40,040 nucleotides of DNA from Candidatus Obscuribacterales bacterium (GCA_021732565.1 JAKFUT010000033.1:1-40040), one strand, 5' to 3'. Positions 28,021 to 38,377 are shown, counted from the first letter of the stretch. Notes: generated by a model from the sequence alone, not told the origin. A program made the numbers and translations.

Positions 28021-28596
28021 TCAAGAAGAATTTATCGGACATATTTCCGGTGGGGTAAAATGACTACACCGTGACAGGAATTTGAGCAAATGATTGAAGG
28101 GACCGCCAGTGATCATGGTTGGCGCAAAATAAGGTTGCCGGACCGGCTGGCCGGCGGGTGTGGCAGCCCGGACTCTTCGCTGCCAGGGAAGGTTATTCCA
28201 GGCGCTCGAGACTGCTGTTTGGGCATCGGGAATGCCATAGCCTCTCATATTGTTTCTTTGTTCCGCGGAATTCCGGTGTGCGGTATTGATCATTAATTGC
28301 TCAATTTGTAAATTGGTTAATCGCGAATCGGTCGCTGATATCAATGCTGCCACAGCCGCGCAATTGACAGCAGCAAATCCGCTACCTGACGGGTTTTGAA
28401 CCCTTCCGCTGGCATCGGAACAGGGTATGAACTGTCCAGGCGCAGCGAACCATACATGGGAGCCGGTATTAGAGTTGAAGGCTTTATTCTCGTTCGGATC
28501 TACACTTGAAACCACGATCAAATATGGCATGCCATGAGGAGAATGGCGTAGATTTAATCGCTCTAATCTACGCCCGATAGTTTCTATGGCTGTCAA
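28021..28596 (-). pseudogene. Subtilisin-like protease remnant lacking the catalytic triad
   Basis: About 191 codons from a TTG with no ribosome binding site, beginning 11 bp after the gene upstream. The sequence matches only the C-terminal third of an S8 subtilase: LIVVSSVDPNENKAFNSNTG, then FAAPGQFI, then NPSGSGFAAVNCAAVAALI. The last aligns with the family's GTSMAAPHVAGVAAL, and the catalytic Ser is replaced by Gly. The Asp and His regions that should precede it are absent. The last about 45 residues look unrelated. I read it as a 5'-truncated, inactive remnant; a repurposed non-catalytic protein is the alternative. Confidence 0.6.
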
Positions 28597-28607
28597 GCCG
28601 AAAAATA

Positions 28608-29273
28608 TTATTTCTGTTTTGTGAATTTTGTCGATTCGATCATGGTCTGAAAAAGTGGCTCATATTGCGGATACCACTCATCTGCCGTACTGCAGGTGAT
28701 GCATACTCCTTTTCCGCCGGACATCGTAAGCAACATCATCTGTCTTGCCGTAAAATTCGACATTTGGTTCAAGAGAACAATCTGACATCCAGGTGTTTCG
28801 TGAATATCGATATTTTTTTGGGACACGATGGTGAACTTCAATGAATTTGCTTTGAAAACTTCTTCAATGCCTGTAAGGGTGGCCTTTACAAATTGATCTA
28901 AACTCATGTCGGCTGGCACAGGCTCAATAGTTATGCCGACATTCACAATGCCCTTATTTGTTTCTGCCTTAAATACGAAAGGCGGGGGCAGTTTCTCCAG
29001 CGGCTCGCTTCGTTCCTCCGTGCTCGGATTGGCGTTCCAATCCTTCGGATACTTGAAGGAGAATTCCGGGGAGGGGTTTCTATATTCGGTCATCCGTGCG
29101 AGCGCCCTTTTGACTGCTGCTGCACGTGTTCGACTGTCGGGCATATCCGCTGCGAATGCCGATTTGCCAAATCCAACCAGAATCAGGCATAGGCATAGGT
29201 AATGAAGAAACATACCTCGGTTAATCAACGAAAATTCGATGAATCTTTTCCGATGCGTATTTTGATACATCAT
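28608..29273 (-). CDS. Secreted PsbP/DUF1795-like protein
   Basis: 221 aa. ATG at 29273 (or the next codon, 29270) with AAGGAAA just upstream, starting 5 bp after the serine dehydratase stop. An N-terminal signal peptide covers about residues 20-42 (MFLHYLCLCLILVGFGKSAFA). The mature part has FSFKYPKDWN near residue 72, the opening strand typical of the PsbP/Mog1/DUF1795 fold, then FVFKAETNKGIVNVGITIEP and a closing helix YEPLFQTMIESTKF. Cyanobacterial and other bacterial relatives are exported proteins of mostly unknown role. Its link with serine dehydratase is probably only co-transcription. Confidence 0.75.
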   Translation of the reverse strand: MMYQNTHRKRFIEFSLINRGMFLHYLCLCLILVGFGKSAFAADMPDSRTRAAAVKRALARMTEYRNPSPEFSFKYPKDWNANPSTEERSEPLEKLPPPFVFKAETNKGIVNVGITIEPVPADMSLDQFVKATLTGIEEVFKANSLKFTIVSQKNIDIHETPGCQIVLLNQMSNFTARQMMLLTMSGGKGVCITCSTADEWYPQYEPLFQTMIESTKFTKQK

Positions 29274-29278
29274 TTTCC

Positions 29279-30673
29279 TTAGCCCAGCGCTAAACCGCCG
29301 GTTGCTGTTTCCTTGTACTTTTGATTCATGTCCAGACCTGTTTCCTTCATCACCTGAAGCACCCTGTCCAGGCTAATCAGATGTGATCCATCGGACGCCA
29401 GCGACAGTGCTGCAGCATTGAGAGCCTTCACGGCACCCATGGCGTTTCGCTCAATACAAGGAATCTGTACAAGTCCTTTTATGGGATCGCATGTCATTCC
29501 GAGGTGGTGCTCAATACCAATTTCTGCAGCCTGTTCTACCTGGTTGATATTTCCGCCAAGCATAGAGACGGCACCGGCAGCGGCCATCGCGCATGATGTT
29601 CCGACTTCGCCCTGGCAACCGACTTCGGCACCACTGATGGAGGCATGGGTCTTCACCAGAGCGCCAACTACCGACGCCACAATGAGCCCGTTTTGAAGGG
29701 TTTCACGCGATAAATTGTGCTGTTCGCGCAAAGTACGCCAAACCGCTGGAATCAGCCCGCTGCTGCCGTTTGTAGGCGCAGTCACAACTCGGCCGCCGGC
29801 GGCGTTTTCTTCATTCACGGCAATGGCGTAAACCGACGGGCGCAAATCATTGCCGGCTCGTAAGTTCATATCAGTCGGTAATCGTTTGTATAACTCGCAT
29901 GCGCGCCGGCGAACGTTCAGCCCGCCGGGCAAAATACCTTCTGTTCTTGTGCCTCGCTCAATGCAATCTTCCATGGTGTCGAGCACTGCATCTAACTGTT
30001 TTCGCAAGTCGGCCTCAGACAGACCCAGAGCTTCTTGATTGGCAATGATCAGATCCCACGGATTCTTGCCGGACGACACACAAATGGCTAGAAACTCGTC
30101 TGCCGTATTAAAGGGATACGGCAGCTGCAGCTGATCTGCAACACCGTTGTCGTTTATACGATTATCGTCCGCGTCTATTTCTTCAATAAAGCCGCCACCC
30201 ACGGACAAAATGGTTTGCTCCACCAACATCTTTTCACCATCGAACAAGCGGAATCGAATGGTGTTCGGATGAGGTAGCGGTCTGCCGCTCATCGTCCAGC
30301 CCAACCAGTGAATGTGCTGAGTTGGATTAAAAGTAACTACACTGCTTGAAAGTTCTAATGTCGGAAAGTTGCATAAATGCGGCATAACCGCCCAGATATC
30401 ATCGGTCTCGGAAAATCGCGGATGGAGGCCTTTCAGACCAGCGCACACTGCTCCGCCTGTGCCATGCCCTTCTCCTGTTGCCGAGAGGGAACCGTAAAGC
30501 TCTACTTCGACCCGCAGTTGTGTGGCGGACGGGTTGGCGGGCAAAATCTTTTCTGTAAGTAAGGCCCGAAACTTTAATGCTGCCATCATCGGTCCCACAG
30601 TGTGCGAACTCGATGGACCAACGCCAATTTTAAACATGTCGAGCGGACCGATTCGATCAGCTTGAAGCTTCAT
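29279..30673 (-). CDS. sdaA: L-serine dehydratase (L-serine ammonia-lyase), iron-sulfur type, single chain
   Basis: 464 aa, ATG 30673 with GGAGG 8 nt upstream; a longer frame to 30703 is not supported. It converts L-serine to pyruvate and ammonia in the cytoplasm. The N-terminal beta domain has [16 protein letters not shown] (substrate-binding SSSHT) and [12 protein letters not shown]. The C-terminal alpha domain has [32 protein letters not shown] and [18 protein letters not shown], whose cysteines bind the [4Fe-4S] cluster. Length and domain order match the fused single-chain enzymes of Proteobacteria. It is the first gene of a minus-strand set with the PsbP-like gene. Confidence 0.95.
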   Translation of the reverse strand: MKLQADRIGPLDMFKIGVGPSSSHTVGPMMAALKFRALLTEKILPANPSATQLRVEVELYGSLSATGEGHGTGGAVCAGLKGLHPRFSETDDIWAVMPHLCNFPTLELSSSVVTFNPTQHIHWLGWTMSGRPLPHPNTIRFRLFDGEKMLVEQTILSVGGGFIEEIDADDNRINDNGVADQLQLPYPFNTADEFLAICVSSGKNPWDLIIANQEALGLSEADLRKQLDAVLDTMEDCIERGTRTEGILPGGLNVRRRACELYKRLPTDMNLRAGNDLRPSVYAIAVNEENAAGGRVVTAPTNGSSGLIPAVWRTLREQHNLSRETLQNGLIVASVVGALVKTHASISGAEVGCQGEVGTSCAMAAAGAVSMLGGNINQVEQAAEIGIEHHLGMTCDPIKGLVQIPCIERNAMGAVKALNAAALSLASDGSHLISLDRVLQVMKETGLDMNQKYKETATGGLALG

Positions 30674-31184
30674 ATTTACGACCTCCTGACTAAAGGCTAA
30701 CACGTTCTGCAGTCATATTCGCAAAGCAAGATATTAGGGATTTCTAGGTATCCATGCCTTTTATCGCCTGGCGCTAGTCTCCCCGGTCGAAAGGAAGGAA
30801 TGCGGTTCCTGGCTGAAGGAGACGGGGGAGCCGTTTTAATCCAAAACGGCGTTGACTGCCTGAAGCAATCAAGTCCGCGCCGGAAGGCATGAGCATCGCG
30901 GTCTTTTCAGAACGGAACACTAGAGCTTGGGTGGTAATGCTGTGAGCGGGTGGTAAGTGCGGGCAGATATTCCAAAAACATTGGCTAACAATCACAACTG
31001 CGCTAACAGCCGGCAACGAACCCTGAACCGGGTCTGCTGATCAGGCATTGGCATTGCCTCTACGAAGGACTGAGGGGGCTATCTAAACAAAGTGTTCCGA
31101 CAGATGCTGTCAAGCAGAGCCTGAGCTGCTGGATCTGGTATAAATCAAAGATTCAAGCATAGGACCTGCGCGGAGGATCAACGC
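30674..31184. other. Divergent intergenic region with possible small ORF and hairpin
   Basis: 511 bp between serine dehydratase and the O-methyltransferase. A minus-strand frame of 80 codons (30774-31016, TTG start) gives a fairly protein-like sequence but has only a weak AGGG before its start. The plus strand holds CCGTTTT-aatcc-AAAACGG (30832-30850) and GTCTCC/GGAGAC arms around it. TATAAA (31139-31144) may be the -10 of the methyltransferase; no matching -35 is seen. Confidence 0.4.
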
Positions 31185-31820
31185 ATGCTTACTCTGGTGT
31201 CGCCTGAGTTAGAGGAATATTCTATTTCGAAGTCCGAACCAACAGGTGATTTGTTAAAAGAGCTGGTACTGACCACACATCGCGAAACCAGCCTGCCGAT
31301 CATGCTGACCGGACCGATCGAGGGGCGTTTTCTCAAGATGATAGCCCAAGTGAGCGGTGCGCGAAGAATCCTTGAGATTGGCATGTTCACTGGCTATTCG
31401 GCACTTTCATTAGCTGAAGGGCTGCCGTCCGACGGGGAGCTATTTACCTGCGATCTTGATCCGCAGTGCATTTCAATTGCAAGGGAATTTTTCGCCAAGA
31501 GCGAGCACGGAAAGAAAATCCAAATATTAGAAGGTCCGGCACTAGACTCGATCAAGACGCTTAAAGGTCCGTTCGACCTTGTATTTATCGATGCAGATAA
31601 GGTTAATTACATAAACTATTACGAAGCCGTTCTGCCGCTGCTCAAGCAAGGCGGAGTCATTTTGATTGACAACGTTCTTTATGGCGGTCATGTTGTACAA
31701 CCGAACTGCGATAACTCACGCACGATCGCCGAACTGAACGATAGAATTTCGAAAGACGATCGTGTCGACAGGGTTCTGTTGCCGGTTCGCGATGGCATCT
31801 TTTTCATTCGCAAGCGCTAG
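31185..31820 (+). CDS. SAM-dependent O-methyltransferase (caffeoyl-CoA OMT-like)
   Basis: 211 aa, ATG with GGAGG 8 nt upstream. It is a class I Rossmann methyltransferase of the caffeoyl-CoA/catechol OMT family: motif I ILEIGMFTGYSALSLA binds SAM, then LFTCDLDPQCI (acidic residue for the ribose), FDLVFIDADKVNY (metal-binding Asp cluster) and GGVILIDNVLYGG. These metal-dependent enzymes methylate catechol-like hydroxyls on small molecules in the cytoplasm. Length is normal for the family (about 210-225 aa). The natural substrate is unknown. It stands alone, with 277 bp before asnS. Confidence 0.92.
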   Translation: MLTLVSPELEEYSISKSEPTGDLLKELVLTTHRETSLPIMLTGPIEGRFLKMIAQVSGARRILEIGMFTGYSALSLAEGLPSDGELFTCDLDPQCISIAREFFAKSEHGKKIQILEGPALDSIKTLKGPFDLVFIDADKVNYINYYEAVLPLLKQGGVILIDNVLYGGHVVQPNCDNSRTIAELNDRISKDDRVDRVLLPVRDGIFFIRKR

Positions 31821-32097
31821 ACGAAGCACATTTATTTCTGCGACGGCTATGGCGATGATTCCGAAGCGTCTGTACTCAATAGTGGAAGTTATTTGCAAGG
31901 CAAACTCCCGACGAAGCAGTAATGGGGAAAAGCTATGCAGTCATTGAAACAGAGCTCGTAACTGATGTAAGTGACTTGAGATAAATTAGTTGAGTCTACC
32001 AATTCGAATGGCAATGTCTAACAATGAAGTAAGCCTCTTGAAGTAGATTTTCGAACCAGACTACCGGATAAATGAACTGTGTTTGAGGAGCGAAGCT

Positions 32098-33537
32098 GTG
32101 CATACCGATACCTTTACTGGAGAAACAAACGCGGAGAAATTGAAAGTCAAGCAAGCTCGCGAAGCTGAGAGTGTCGGCAAGCGGGTGCTCTTGCAGGGCT
32201 GGGTTCGTACTCGCCGTGACTCGAAAGGCGGATTCTCTTTCATTGATCTTAGCGACGGGTCATCGCTGAAAGGCGTGCAGGTGATTGCTGAAAATAAATT
32301 GCCTAACTACGAAAGCGAAATTCTCAAGTGCGGAATTGGCAGCAGTGTTGAAGTTATAGGCACCATTGTCGCCTCGCCGGCCAAGGGACAACTTACAGAA
32401 GTGAAAGCAGAATCGATCAAGATTCTTGGCTATTCTGATCCGGACAAGTATCCACTGCAGAAAAAAGAAACTTCTATGGAGTATCTGCGCACTATTGCGC
32501 ACCTGCGTACTCGCACAATGACATTTGGTGCGGTCTTTCGCATACGAAACGAAATCTGTCGCTCGATTCACAACTTCTTTCAATCGCGCGGATTCATGTA
32601 TGTTCAAACGCCCATCATTACATCGTCCGATTGCGAAGGCGCCGGACAGATGTTTCGTGTAACAACGCTTGATCTGGCCAATATTCCCTGGAAGGAGGGA
32701 GCAGACAACAAACGTGAGATAGACTTTGAGCAAGATTTCTTCGGACGAGCCACTAGCCTAACCGTAAGCGGTCAACTGGAAGGCGAAATTTTTGCAACTT
32801 CTTTCGGCAGCGTTTACACTTTCGGACCAACTTTCCGTGCCGAGAACTCCAATACAACACGCCATCTGGCGGAGTTCTGGATGATTGAACCCGAGGTTGC
32901 ATTTTGCGATTTAGAAGGCGACATGGACCTGGCGGAAGATTTTCTAAAATCAATCTTCCAAGACGTGTTGGCGAACTGTGCTGATGATATGGCCTTCTTG
33001 AATGAGAAAGTCGACAACACGATTATTGAGACGTTGAAAGGGATAGTTGAAAGTAATTTCGAGCGTCTCACGTATACAGAGGCTGTGGAGATTTTGCGCA
33101 ACAGTGGTGAAAAGTTCGACTTCCCGGTGGAATGGGGCATTGATCTTCAGACCGAACACGAACGATATTTGACCGAACGCAAGTTTAAGAAACCGGTGAT
33201 ACTTACCGATTACCCCCGTGGTATCAAAGCATTCTATATGAAGCTCAATCCAGATGGAAAAACCGTGCGTGCAATGGATGTTCTTGTGCCGAAGATTGGC
33301 GAAATCATAGGCGGCAGTCAGCGGGAAGACGATGCTGAGACACTGGAGTCGCGTATGAAAGAATGCGGTCTCAATCCAGATGAGTACTGGTGGTATCTCG
33401 ACTTGCGCCGTTACGGCACTGTTCCTCATGCAGGGTTCGGGTTGGGGTTGGAACGGTGTGTGCAGTTCGTTACCGGTATGAGTAATATTCGCGACGTTAT
33501 TCCCTTTCCTCGTGCGCCAAAGTCTTGCGACTTCTAA
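32098..33537 (+). CDS. asnS: Asparaginyl-tRNA synthetase
   Basis: 479 aa, GTG 32098 with GAGGAG 7 nt upstream. It charges tRNA(Asn) with asparagine. The N-terminal OB-fold anticodon-binding domain (about 15-110; [25 protein letters not shown]) is followed by a class II catalytic core: motif 2 [21 protein letters not shown] and motif 3 [38 protein letters not shown] and the EFWM wording distinguish AsnRS from AspRS. Length is close to other bacterial AsnRS (about 460-470). It is the best gene in the window for placing the organism in a tree. Confidence 0.97.
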   Translation: MHTDTFTGETNAEKLKVKQAREAESVGKRVLLQGWVRTRRDSKGGFSFIDLSDGSSLKGVQVIAENKLPNYESEILKCGIGSSVEVIGTIVASPAKGQLTEVKAESIKILGYSDPDKYPLQKKETSMEYLRTIAHLRTRTMTFGAVFRIRNEICRSIHNFFQSRGFMYVQTPIITSSDCEGAGQMFRVTTLDLANIPWKEGADNKREIDFEQDFFGRATSLTVSGQLEGEIFATSFGSVYTFGPTFRAENSNTTRHLAEFWMIEPEVAFCDLEGDMDLAEDFLKSIFQDVLANCADDMAFLNEKVDNTIIETLKGIVESNFERLTYTEAVEILRNSGEKFDFPVEWGIDLQTEHERYLTERKFKKPVILTDYPRGIKAFYMKLNPDGKTVRAMDVLVPKIGEIIGGSQREDDAETLESRMKECGLNPDEYWWYLDLRRYGTVPHAGFGLGLERCVQFVTGMSNIRDVIPFPRAPKSCDF

Positions 33538-33617
33538 GGCGATGAACCTGCGGAGCGGGATGAAGCTCTAGTGGGGAATAATGAGGATGAGACGACACCA
33601 TCCTCAACCAGGGAAGC

Positions 33618-36600
33618 ATGACAGGCATCCTTTCCCCCGGAGCGATAATTAACGACAACTACCAGCTCATCGCTCCCATTGGTGAGGGCGGGATGGGCAG
33701 CGTCTATAAGGCCCGACAGTTAAACGTAGATCGAATCGTTGCTCTGAAGTTTCTACATAGATCTCAACTTACCGACAAGGATAGCCGTGCACGATTCATG
33801 CGGGAAGGAAAGCTCCTGTCACAATTCACGCACGCACATATACCGGCGTTCTACGAATTTGGTTTATGGAACGCTCAATATCCGTACATAGCAATGGAAT
33901 TTCTCGAGGGAAAAAGTCTGCGGGCTATTCTCACCGAAAGTAGCCGAATGTCTTGGACGCGTTGTCTCTATATCGCTACTCAAATTTGCGAAGCAATGGC
34001 AGCCGCTCACCAACATGGCATTGTTCACAGAGACCTGAAGCCGAACAACGTCATGCTCCTTCTTCAACCTTCCACCGACTATGTGAAGATAGTCGATTTC
34101 GGATTAGCGCGAATTGCTGGCCAAAGTTTCAACTCACATACGCTTACCGAAACTGGTTTGCTGATCGGAAGCATTTATTACATGAGTCCGGAACAGTGCA
34201 TGGGACGCAAAGCCGATGCACGGGCAGACATTTATGCATTGGGCTGCATTTTGTACGAAGCGCTTACCGGCAAGCCACCGCTGGAAGCCGACACCCCCAT
34301 AGCAATGATGCACAAGCACGTTAATACGTTGCCGCCGCCCGTATCTTCTTTGATCAATGACAGAACTATGCCTCAAGCACTAGATTTTGTTATTGAGCGA
34401 GCCATGGCAAAAGATCCGGCCGAAAGATATCAATCGATGCAAGAACTGGCTGATGATTTGAGGCTGGTGGCGGCAGGCGAGGGAAGAGTGAGTGGAGCTG
34501 TCACCCACAGGGGGTTAAAGGTTCGGCGCACTCATGTCCCGAAAGCGATTTTGCTTGGAGGCCTCCTCCTGACGGCGGGGGGAATAGGCTTATTCTCGGA
34601 TGAAGGTGCGTGCTTGATGGCATCTATGCGATGCAATGGAGCACATCGCTATGACGAGCTCTTGTTTCGGGCAAAAGATCTGAACAATCAGCAACGTTAC
34701 GGTGCGGCGACCAAACTCTTTCAATTGGTTGGCGACCAGGCGCCGAGGCGGCTTGAACGTGCCATGGCGCTGGTGGAGCTGAGCGGCTTGTTTGCTAAGA
34801 CGAACAAGCAAGATGAGTCCATTATTTATGGAAAGAAAGCAATTATCATGCTCGCTAGAACGTCAAAACGGATGACCGCCGGCGAAGAAGAGTCCGACAC
34901 TAAACTTGTAGCCTCTCTGGTTGAACGGCAACTTTCATTGCTTAACGATGAAGGTGTATCGATAACTTTCGATTGTAGCGTATCCAGTAAAGAATCTGAA
35001 ATTGCGGGCGCTCTGCGCAATTTGAAGAGCTATTTTGTCGGCTTGGACGGCTTTCCACAAACGCTACTGTCAATGGAACAATTCGAACAGGCCTCCATTG
35101 ACGGGTGTGCCGCTTCAAACCCGGTGTTTGTAGCTGATTACTACGGTATGCTGGCCGAGGCATATTTGAAGGGGACTAATCTAGCCGATGCTCTCAAGGC
35201 CTGCGACAGGATGCTGTTCTTTGAGTCGAAGAGTCCCACGGCGAACCTCAGTCTCGGCTTCCAAAAGATCAACCTTGCCTCATCTATAGTGGCATGCCGC
35301 GCCGTATTTGGTGATTCAGAAAATCAATCGGCAAAGTCCGCGACGGAAATGGCAAAGAAATTACTGGTTAGCGCTGAACCGATATTTAATTTAGAACTGT
35401 TCGGTCTGGGCACTCAGTTGGACTATACGATGTGGCTGGATGCTCGGTTGAGTGTGGCGCAGACTTACATTGCTTTGAAATTGCCGCAGCAAGCAAGGAT
35501 ACATCTGAACCAAGGGCTCTACTTATCGCAAAGGACGAAATTAACGCCGGAAGGAATTCTAACTCTGTCCAAGACTTACGGATGTCTGGCTCAAATTGAT
35601 ATGGATACCGGCCCGCCTGCTCAGGCGGCGAAGGTACTGACCAACGCTACTGCAATCTTGTCGAAGTATTCCGGTCTGTCGTACAGGGCAATCAATCTTG
35701 ATCAGTTCGACCAGGGTACTGCAGTTGAAATTGCGCGAATTCAAATTCATCTCTGGACCGGTGATTTGCGCTTGCGGGAGAATCAACTAAAACAAGCCGA
35801 AGTTTCCTACAAAGAGGCTAGTGTCCTGCTCCACAATTTAATGTGCGCTGTTAATGAACTGGGCGGGCACGTGCCAGGTGCCGTGCAGCAGACCCTTGTT
35901 AAGCGGCGCGAAATAATTGATTCTTGCACGCTAGAACTGGCAACTAAAATTCGTCGCTGCTTCCTGCTACAGCATCGTTCTAACGATTTAATAGGATTTT
36001 ACAGAGAAACCATCGCCACGTGTAGAGAACATAGCCGTTACTGTGCCTCGGGAGCCATGTACAATTACCTGGTTGAAGCACTGATACTGTCCGGCCGGTA
36101 TTCGGATTTAGATGCGATTCTTCACGAGTGTCAAACACCCGTACTGATCGGCCCTGGCTGGTACGAACCGAAAGTGCGATTTACCATACTGTTGACGGCT
36201 GCGCGAATCTATTCTCAATTGGGCGAAAATGAACGCGCCATCGAAGCTCTTGTTCATGCCAAAGGACGATTTGAGAAACAGGGTGGCGTTGAACAGAGGG
36301 TCAACTTCAATCTTCTGTTGGGCAATGCAATGATAGCCACCGGCAAGCTAGCCGAAGGTCGAAAGTATCTGTTAGGAGCCGATGAGCTAGCCATTCACGA
36401 GGTCCCGGCTCTACGGCGATCAACGTTAATCGCACTGGCATATTTGCACCTGCTGCAAAATAATTTCAGTGCTGCGGAAGAGCTTTTGTCCGATGCAAAC
36501 GGTTTGCCTGCTCTCATCGATGAAGACCCTTTGCTTGAATGTGCCTTCCTGCGAGCATCGAGGCAGGATTATGCGGGCGCGGTAAAGCTGTTAAGCGGGG

Positions 36601-36785
36601 GCCAAGGCAAGGAGCCACCAGATATTCAACGATTGGTTCGGATTGAATGCCTGGCGGAACTGGCCCGCATGTTCAAAAAGCGGGAAGATCTGTTGAAATA
36701 TTCCAAGCAAGCAGCAATGGTATTGCAGCAGATTCTCGGAAATAAGCATCCTGCTGTGGTAAGAGCCCTCCATCACCTGTCTTAG
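33618..36785 (+). CDS. Ser/Thr protein kinase with C-terminal TPR-like region
   Basis: 1055 aa. A PknB-type kinase domain (about 14-285) is complete: IGEGGMGSVYKA, VALKFLH, HRDLKPNNVML, VDFGLARI, MSPEQCMG and RADIYALGCILYEALTG. A single membrane segment (about 307-325; AILLGGLLLTAGGIGLF) follows. The remaining about 720 residues are helical and TPR-like (KAIIMLART, ALKACDRMLFFE, ARIHLNQGLYLSQ, AAEELLSDAN), probably on the outside of the cytoplasmic membrane, so the protein could sense an extracytoplasmic signal and phosphorylate cytoplasmic targets. It starts 80 bp after asnS and may be read through from it; no terminator lies between. Confidence 0.92.
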   Translation: MTGILSPGAIINDNYQLIAPIGEGGMGSVYKARQLNVDRIVALKFLHRSQLTDKDSRARFMREGKLLSQFTHAHIPAFYEFGLWNAQYPYIAMEFLEGKSLRAILTESSRMSWTRCLYIATQICEAMAAAHQHGIVHRDLKPNNVMLLLQPSTDYVKIVDFGLARIAGQSFNSHTLTETGLLIGSIYYMSPEQCMGRKADARADIYALGCILYEALTGKPPLEADTPIAMMHKHVNTLPPPVSSLINDRTMPQALDFVIERAMAKDPAERYQSMQELADDLRLVAAGEGRVSGAVTHRGLKVRRTHVPKAILLGGLLLTAGGIGLFSDEGACLMASMRCNGAHRYDELLFRAKDLNNQQRYGAATKLFQLVGDQAPRRLERAMALVELSGLFAKTNKQDESIIYGKKAIIMLARTSKRMTAGEEESDTKLVASLVERQLSLLNDEGVSITFDCSVSSKESEIAGALRNLKSYFVGLDGFPQTLLSMEQFEQASIDGCAASNPVFVADYYGMLAEAYLKGTNLADALKACDRMLFFESKSPTANLSLGFQKINLASSIVACRAVFGDSENQSAKSATEMAKKLLVSAEPIFNLELFGLGTQLDYTMWLDARLSVAQTYIALKLPQQARIHLNQGLYLSQRTKLTPEGILTLSKTYGCLAQIDMDTGPPAQAAKVLTNATAILSKYSGLSYRAINLDQFDQGTAVEIARIQIHLWTGDLRLRENQLKQAEVSYKEASVLLHNLMCAVNELGGHVPGAVQQTLVKRREIIDSCTLELATKIRRCFLLQHRSNDLIGFYRETIATCREHSRYCASGAMYNYLVEALILSGRYSDLDAILHECQTPVLIGPGWYEPKVRFTILLTAARIYSQLGENERAIEALVHAKGRFEKQGGVEQRVNFNLLLGNAMIATGKLAEGRKYLLGADELAIHEVPALRRSTLIALAYLHLLQNNFSAAEELLSDANGLPALIDEDPLLECAFLRASRQDYAGAVKLLSGGQGKEPPDIQRLVRIECLAELARMFKKREDLLKYSKQAAMVLQQILGNKHPAVVRALHHLS

Positions 36786-37103
36786 GCGGGCCGCGGCACG
36801 TCGGCACCGCGCGCCGGGATAATCCATCGATGCGGACCGGGTGTTTGCTATGCGAACAGAGAGGCTCCGCCGTCAGCCTATAAGATATTGCGCCAACGCA
36901 ACTTGTCTTTCCATATCAGCCCGGAAAGCGCTGAATTCAGTCGATTTTTGTGCACACCGACTCAGCCGCCGGTGCAACGCTAAAGTGATCATGAAACCGC
37001 TGAGGAATACCACCTGGTCAAGACCGCTAGCTGCAAGATAGTTGGTCCGACTGCTGGTTGCTCTGTTTGCTCGGCGAACAGAGAGGGGTACCCGCAAAAG
37101 CCT
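36786..37103. other. Intergenic region between convergent genes
   Basis: 318 bp between the kinase and the minus-strand DUF4184 gene. A GC-rich stem, CGCGG/CCGCG, lies just after the kinase stop without a T-run. GCGAACAGAGAGG occurs twice (about 36851 and 37074). No gene is supported. Confidence 0.4.
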
Positions 37104-38039
37104 TTATGCAACTGGTGGAGATACTGTTCCTGCAGCAAAATTCCCATCCGCTGGCACCATCATCGGTTCTGTCACTTGCAAATGTGGTGCGGCATCGGAC
37201 TGTGGTTCTGCTAAAACTATGATCTTGGAGAATCCGACCGGAGGAGCAAATAGTAATCGGGTTGGACGTAATTGAACCAGCACCCGATAGATGCTTACAC
37301 TTACCCCCGCGAAAACCAGTGACGGGAGCAAGAAATCTACGTAGCGCACTGCTGCGCTGTAGGCGAACGACGCCAGATTGAACATATTGACCCCGGAACG
37401 AAAAACCGTGCCGGAGAGAAGACAAGCAAACACCGCCGGTAGTATCAGTACGATGCTGACAGCAAGGCGATCCGTTCGCTGTTGAACTGAAGAAACTGGT
37501 TCATGTTTTTCAACTTGAGCGTGATAGGCCTGCCATAGAACGACAAATCCAAAAATCGTGCTGGCATGCTGGAGTAAATGCCAGACCGTTACGTGATAAG
37601 AGCCTATAGTAAAAACTGTGGGAGTAAGAGCCGCAAGGTTTCTCACGCACCAACCGTTTGCATGAGTAAATCCGTCCCAAATTATGTGTGTCCATGAACC
37701 GAGAATGATGGAAAAGGTAGCCACAGCCAATTGGACCAAGGATGGACATCGCATCGGTGCACACCAGGACAAGATTGTCTTCTTATGAGGTTCGGGTAGG
37801 AGTGCCGCCACCGGCCGCAAAGACAGGTAAAAGAGCGCCAGGAAAATGAGTCCGGCAGGAGCGTCGAAGGTCAAACTGCCGGCAAATGAGTGTCCCAGAA
37901 CAGCCCATTGCCAATTATGCAAATAATAGCCGGCATCGGGAGCCATGCTTCCAACCACTAGTGCCGGAAAGTTCAAAAACGACGGGCAAAGCCGACGGAA
38001 CGGTAGAACAGCGGCCGGGTGTGCAAACGTAAATGGCAT
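37104..38039 (-). CDS. DUF4184-family membrane protein
   Basis: 311 aa. The start MPFTFAHPAAVLPF and the segment VVGSMAPDAGYYL are characteristic of DUF4184, a family of bacterial membrane proteins related in pattern to YdjM/metal-dependent hydrolase-like proteins. Several hydrophobic helices follow, with conserved polar residues inside them: GHSFAGSL and SWTHIIWDGFTH (His and Asp residues that might bind metal). Function is unknown. It is convergent with the kinase gene and divergent from the response regulator. Confidence 0.85.
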   Translation of the reverse strand: MPFTFAHPAAVLPFRRLCPSFLNFPALVVGSMAPDAGYYLHNWQWAVLGHSFAGSLTFDAPAGLIFLALFYLSLRPVAALLPEPHKKTILSWCAPMRCPSLVQLAVATFSIILGSWTHIIWDGFTHANGWCVRNLAALTPTVFTIGSYHVTVWHLLQHASTIFGFVVLWQAYHAQVEKHEPVSSVQQRTDRLAVSIVLILPAVFACLLSGTVFRSGVNMFNLASFAYSAAVRYVDFLLPSLVFAGVSVSIYRVLVQLRPTRLLFAPPVGFSKIIVLAEPQSDAAPHLQVTEPMMVPADGNFAAGTVSPPVA

Positions 38040-38256
38040 TAGATGAATATACTAAAACTCAAGTCCACCCGGTACTCTCTCAAGTTATCATTCTCGTTAA
38101 ATTTTGGCATTAGAAGTATGTTGCCTTCATCGACCCTTCAAACCTCGAAAAGTTCCCGCCAACTCCATTACGGACCGAATCTATTAGTGACGGATATGCG
38201 TCGGTCGACATGCCGATAGTCCGTTCTCTACAATTATGTGGGGGATTTTAGCGATT

Positions 38257-38277
38257 ATTCCCCGGGGAATTCCCCGG
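38257..38277. promoter_or_regulatory. Overlapping palindromes / direct repeat, candidate operator
   Basis: ATTCCCCGGGGAAT (38257-38270) and GGGGAATTCCCC (38264-38275) are both perfect palindromes. TTCCCCGG occurs twice, 12 bp apart. They lie about 110 bp before the response-regulator start and could bind a dimeric regulator, including the OmpR-type protein itself. Confidence 0.45.
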
Positions 38278-38340
38278 CTGGTTCAGTCGTGAAGGGAAGA
38301 GACCAAAATTGGCACCCGAAATGTACTCGTTCTAAATCTA

Positions 38341-38346
38341 TATAAT
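38341..38346 (+). promoter_or_regulatory. Candidate -10 element of the response-regulator gene
   Basis: A perfect TATAAT lies 31 bp before the TTG start. No -35 is seen at 17 bp; TTGGCA (38309-38314) is too far (26 bp), so activation by a bound regulator is plausible. Confidence 0.35.
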
Positions 38347-38377
38347 TGGGCCACTGTTGGAAGATCGGAGAACACGC

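Larger units (their letters stand above)
38040..38377. other. Regulatory region upstream of the response regulator
   Basis: 338 bp between divergent genes, with no open frame of note. It holds overlapping palindromes at 38257-38277 and a TATAAT at 38341-38346, listed separately. An imperfect dyad, ACGGA...TCGG-N8-CCGA...TCCGT, lies at about 38189-38224. Confidence 0.5.

Noticed and set aside
36851-37087. Two copies of GCGAACAGAGAGG
   Set aside because: Only 13 bp, two copies, no other structure; likely chance or a very small duplication.
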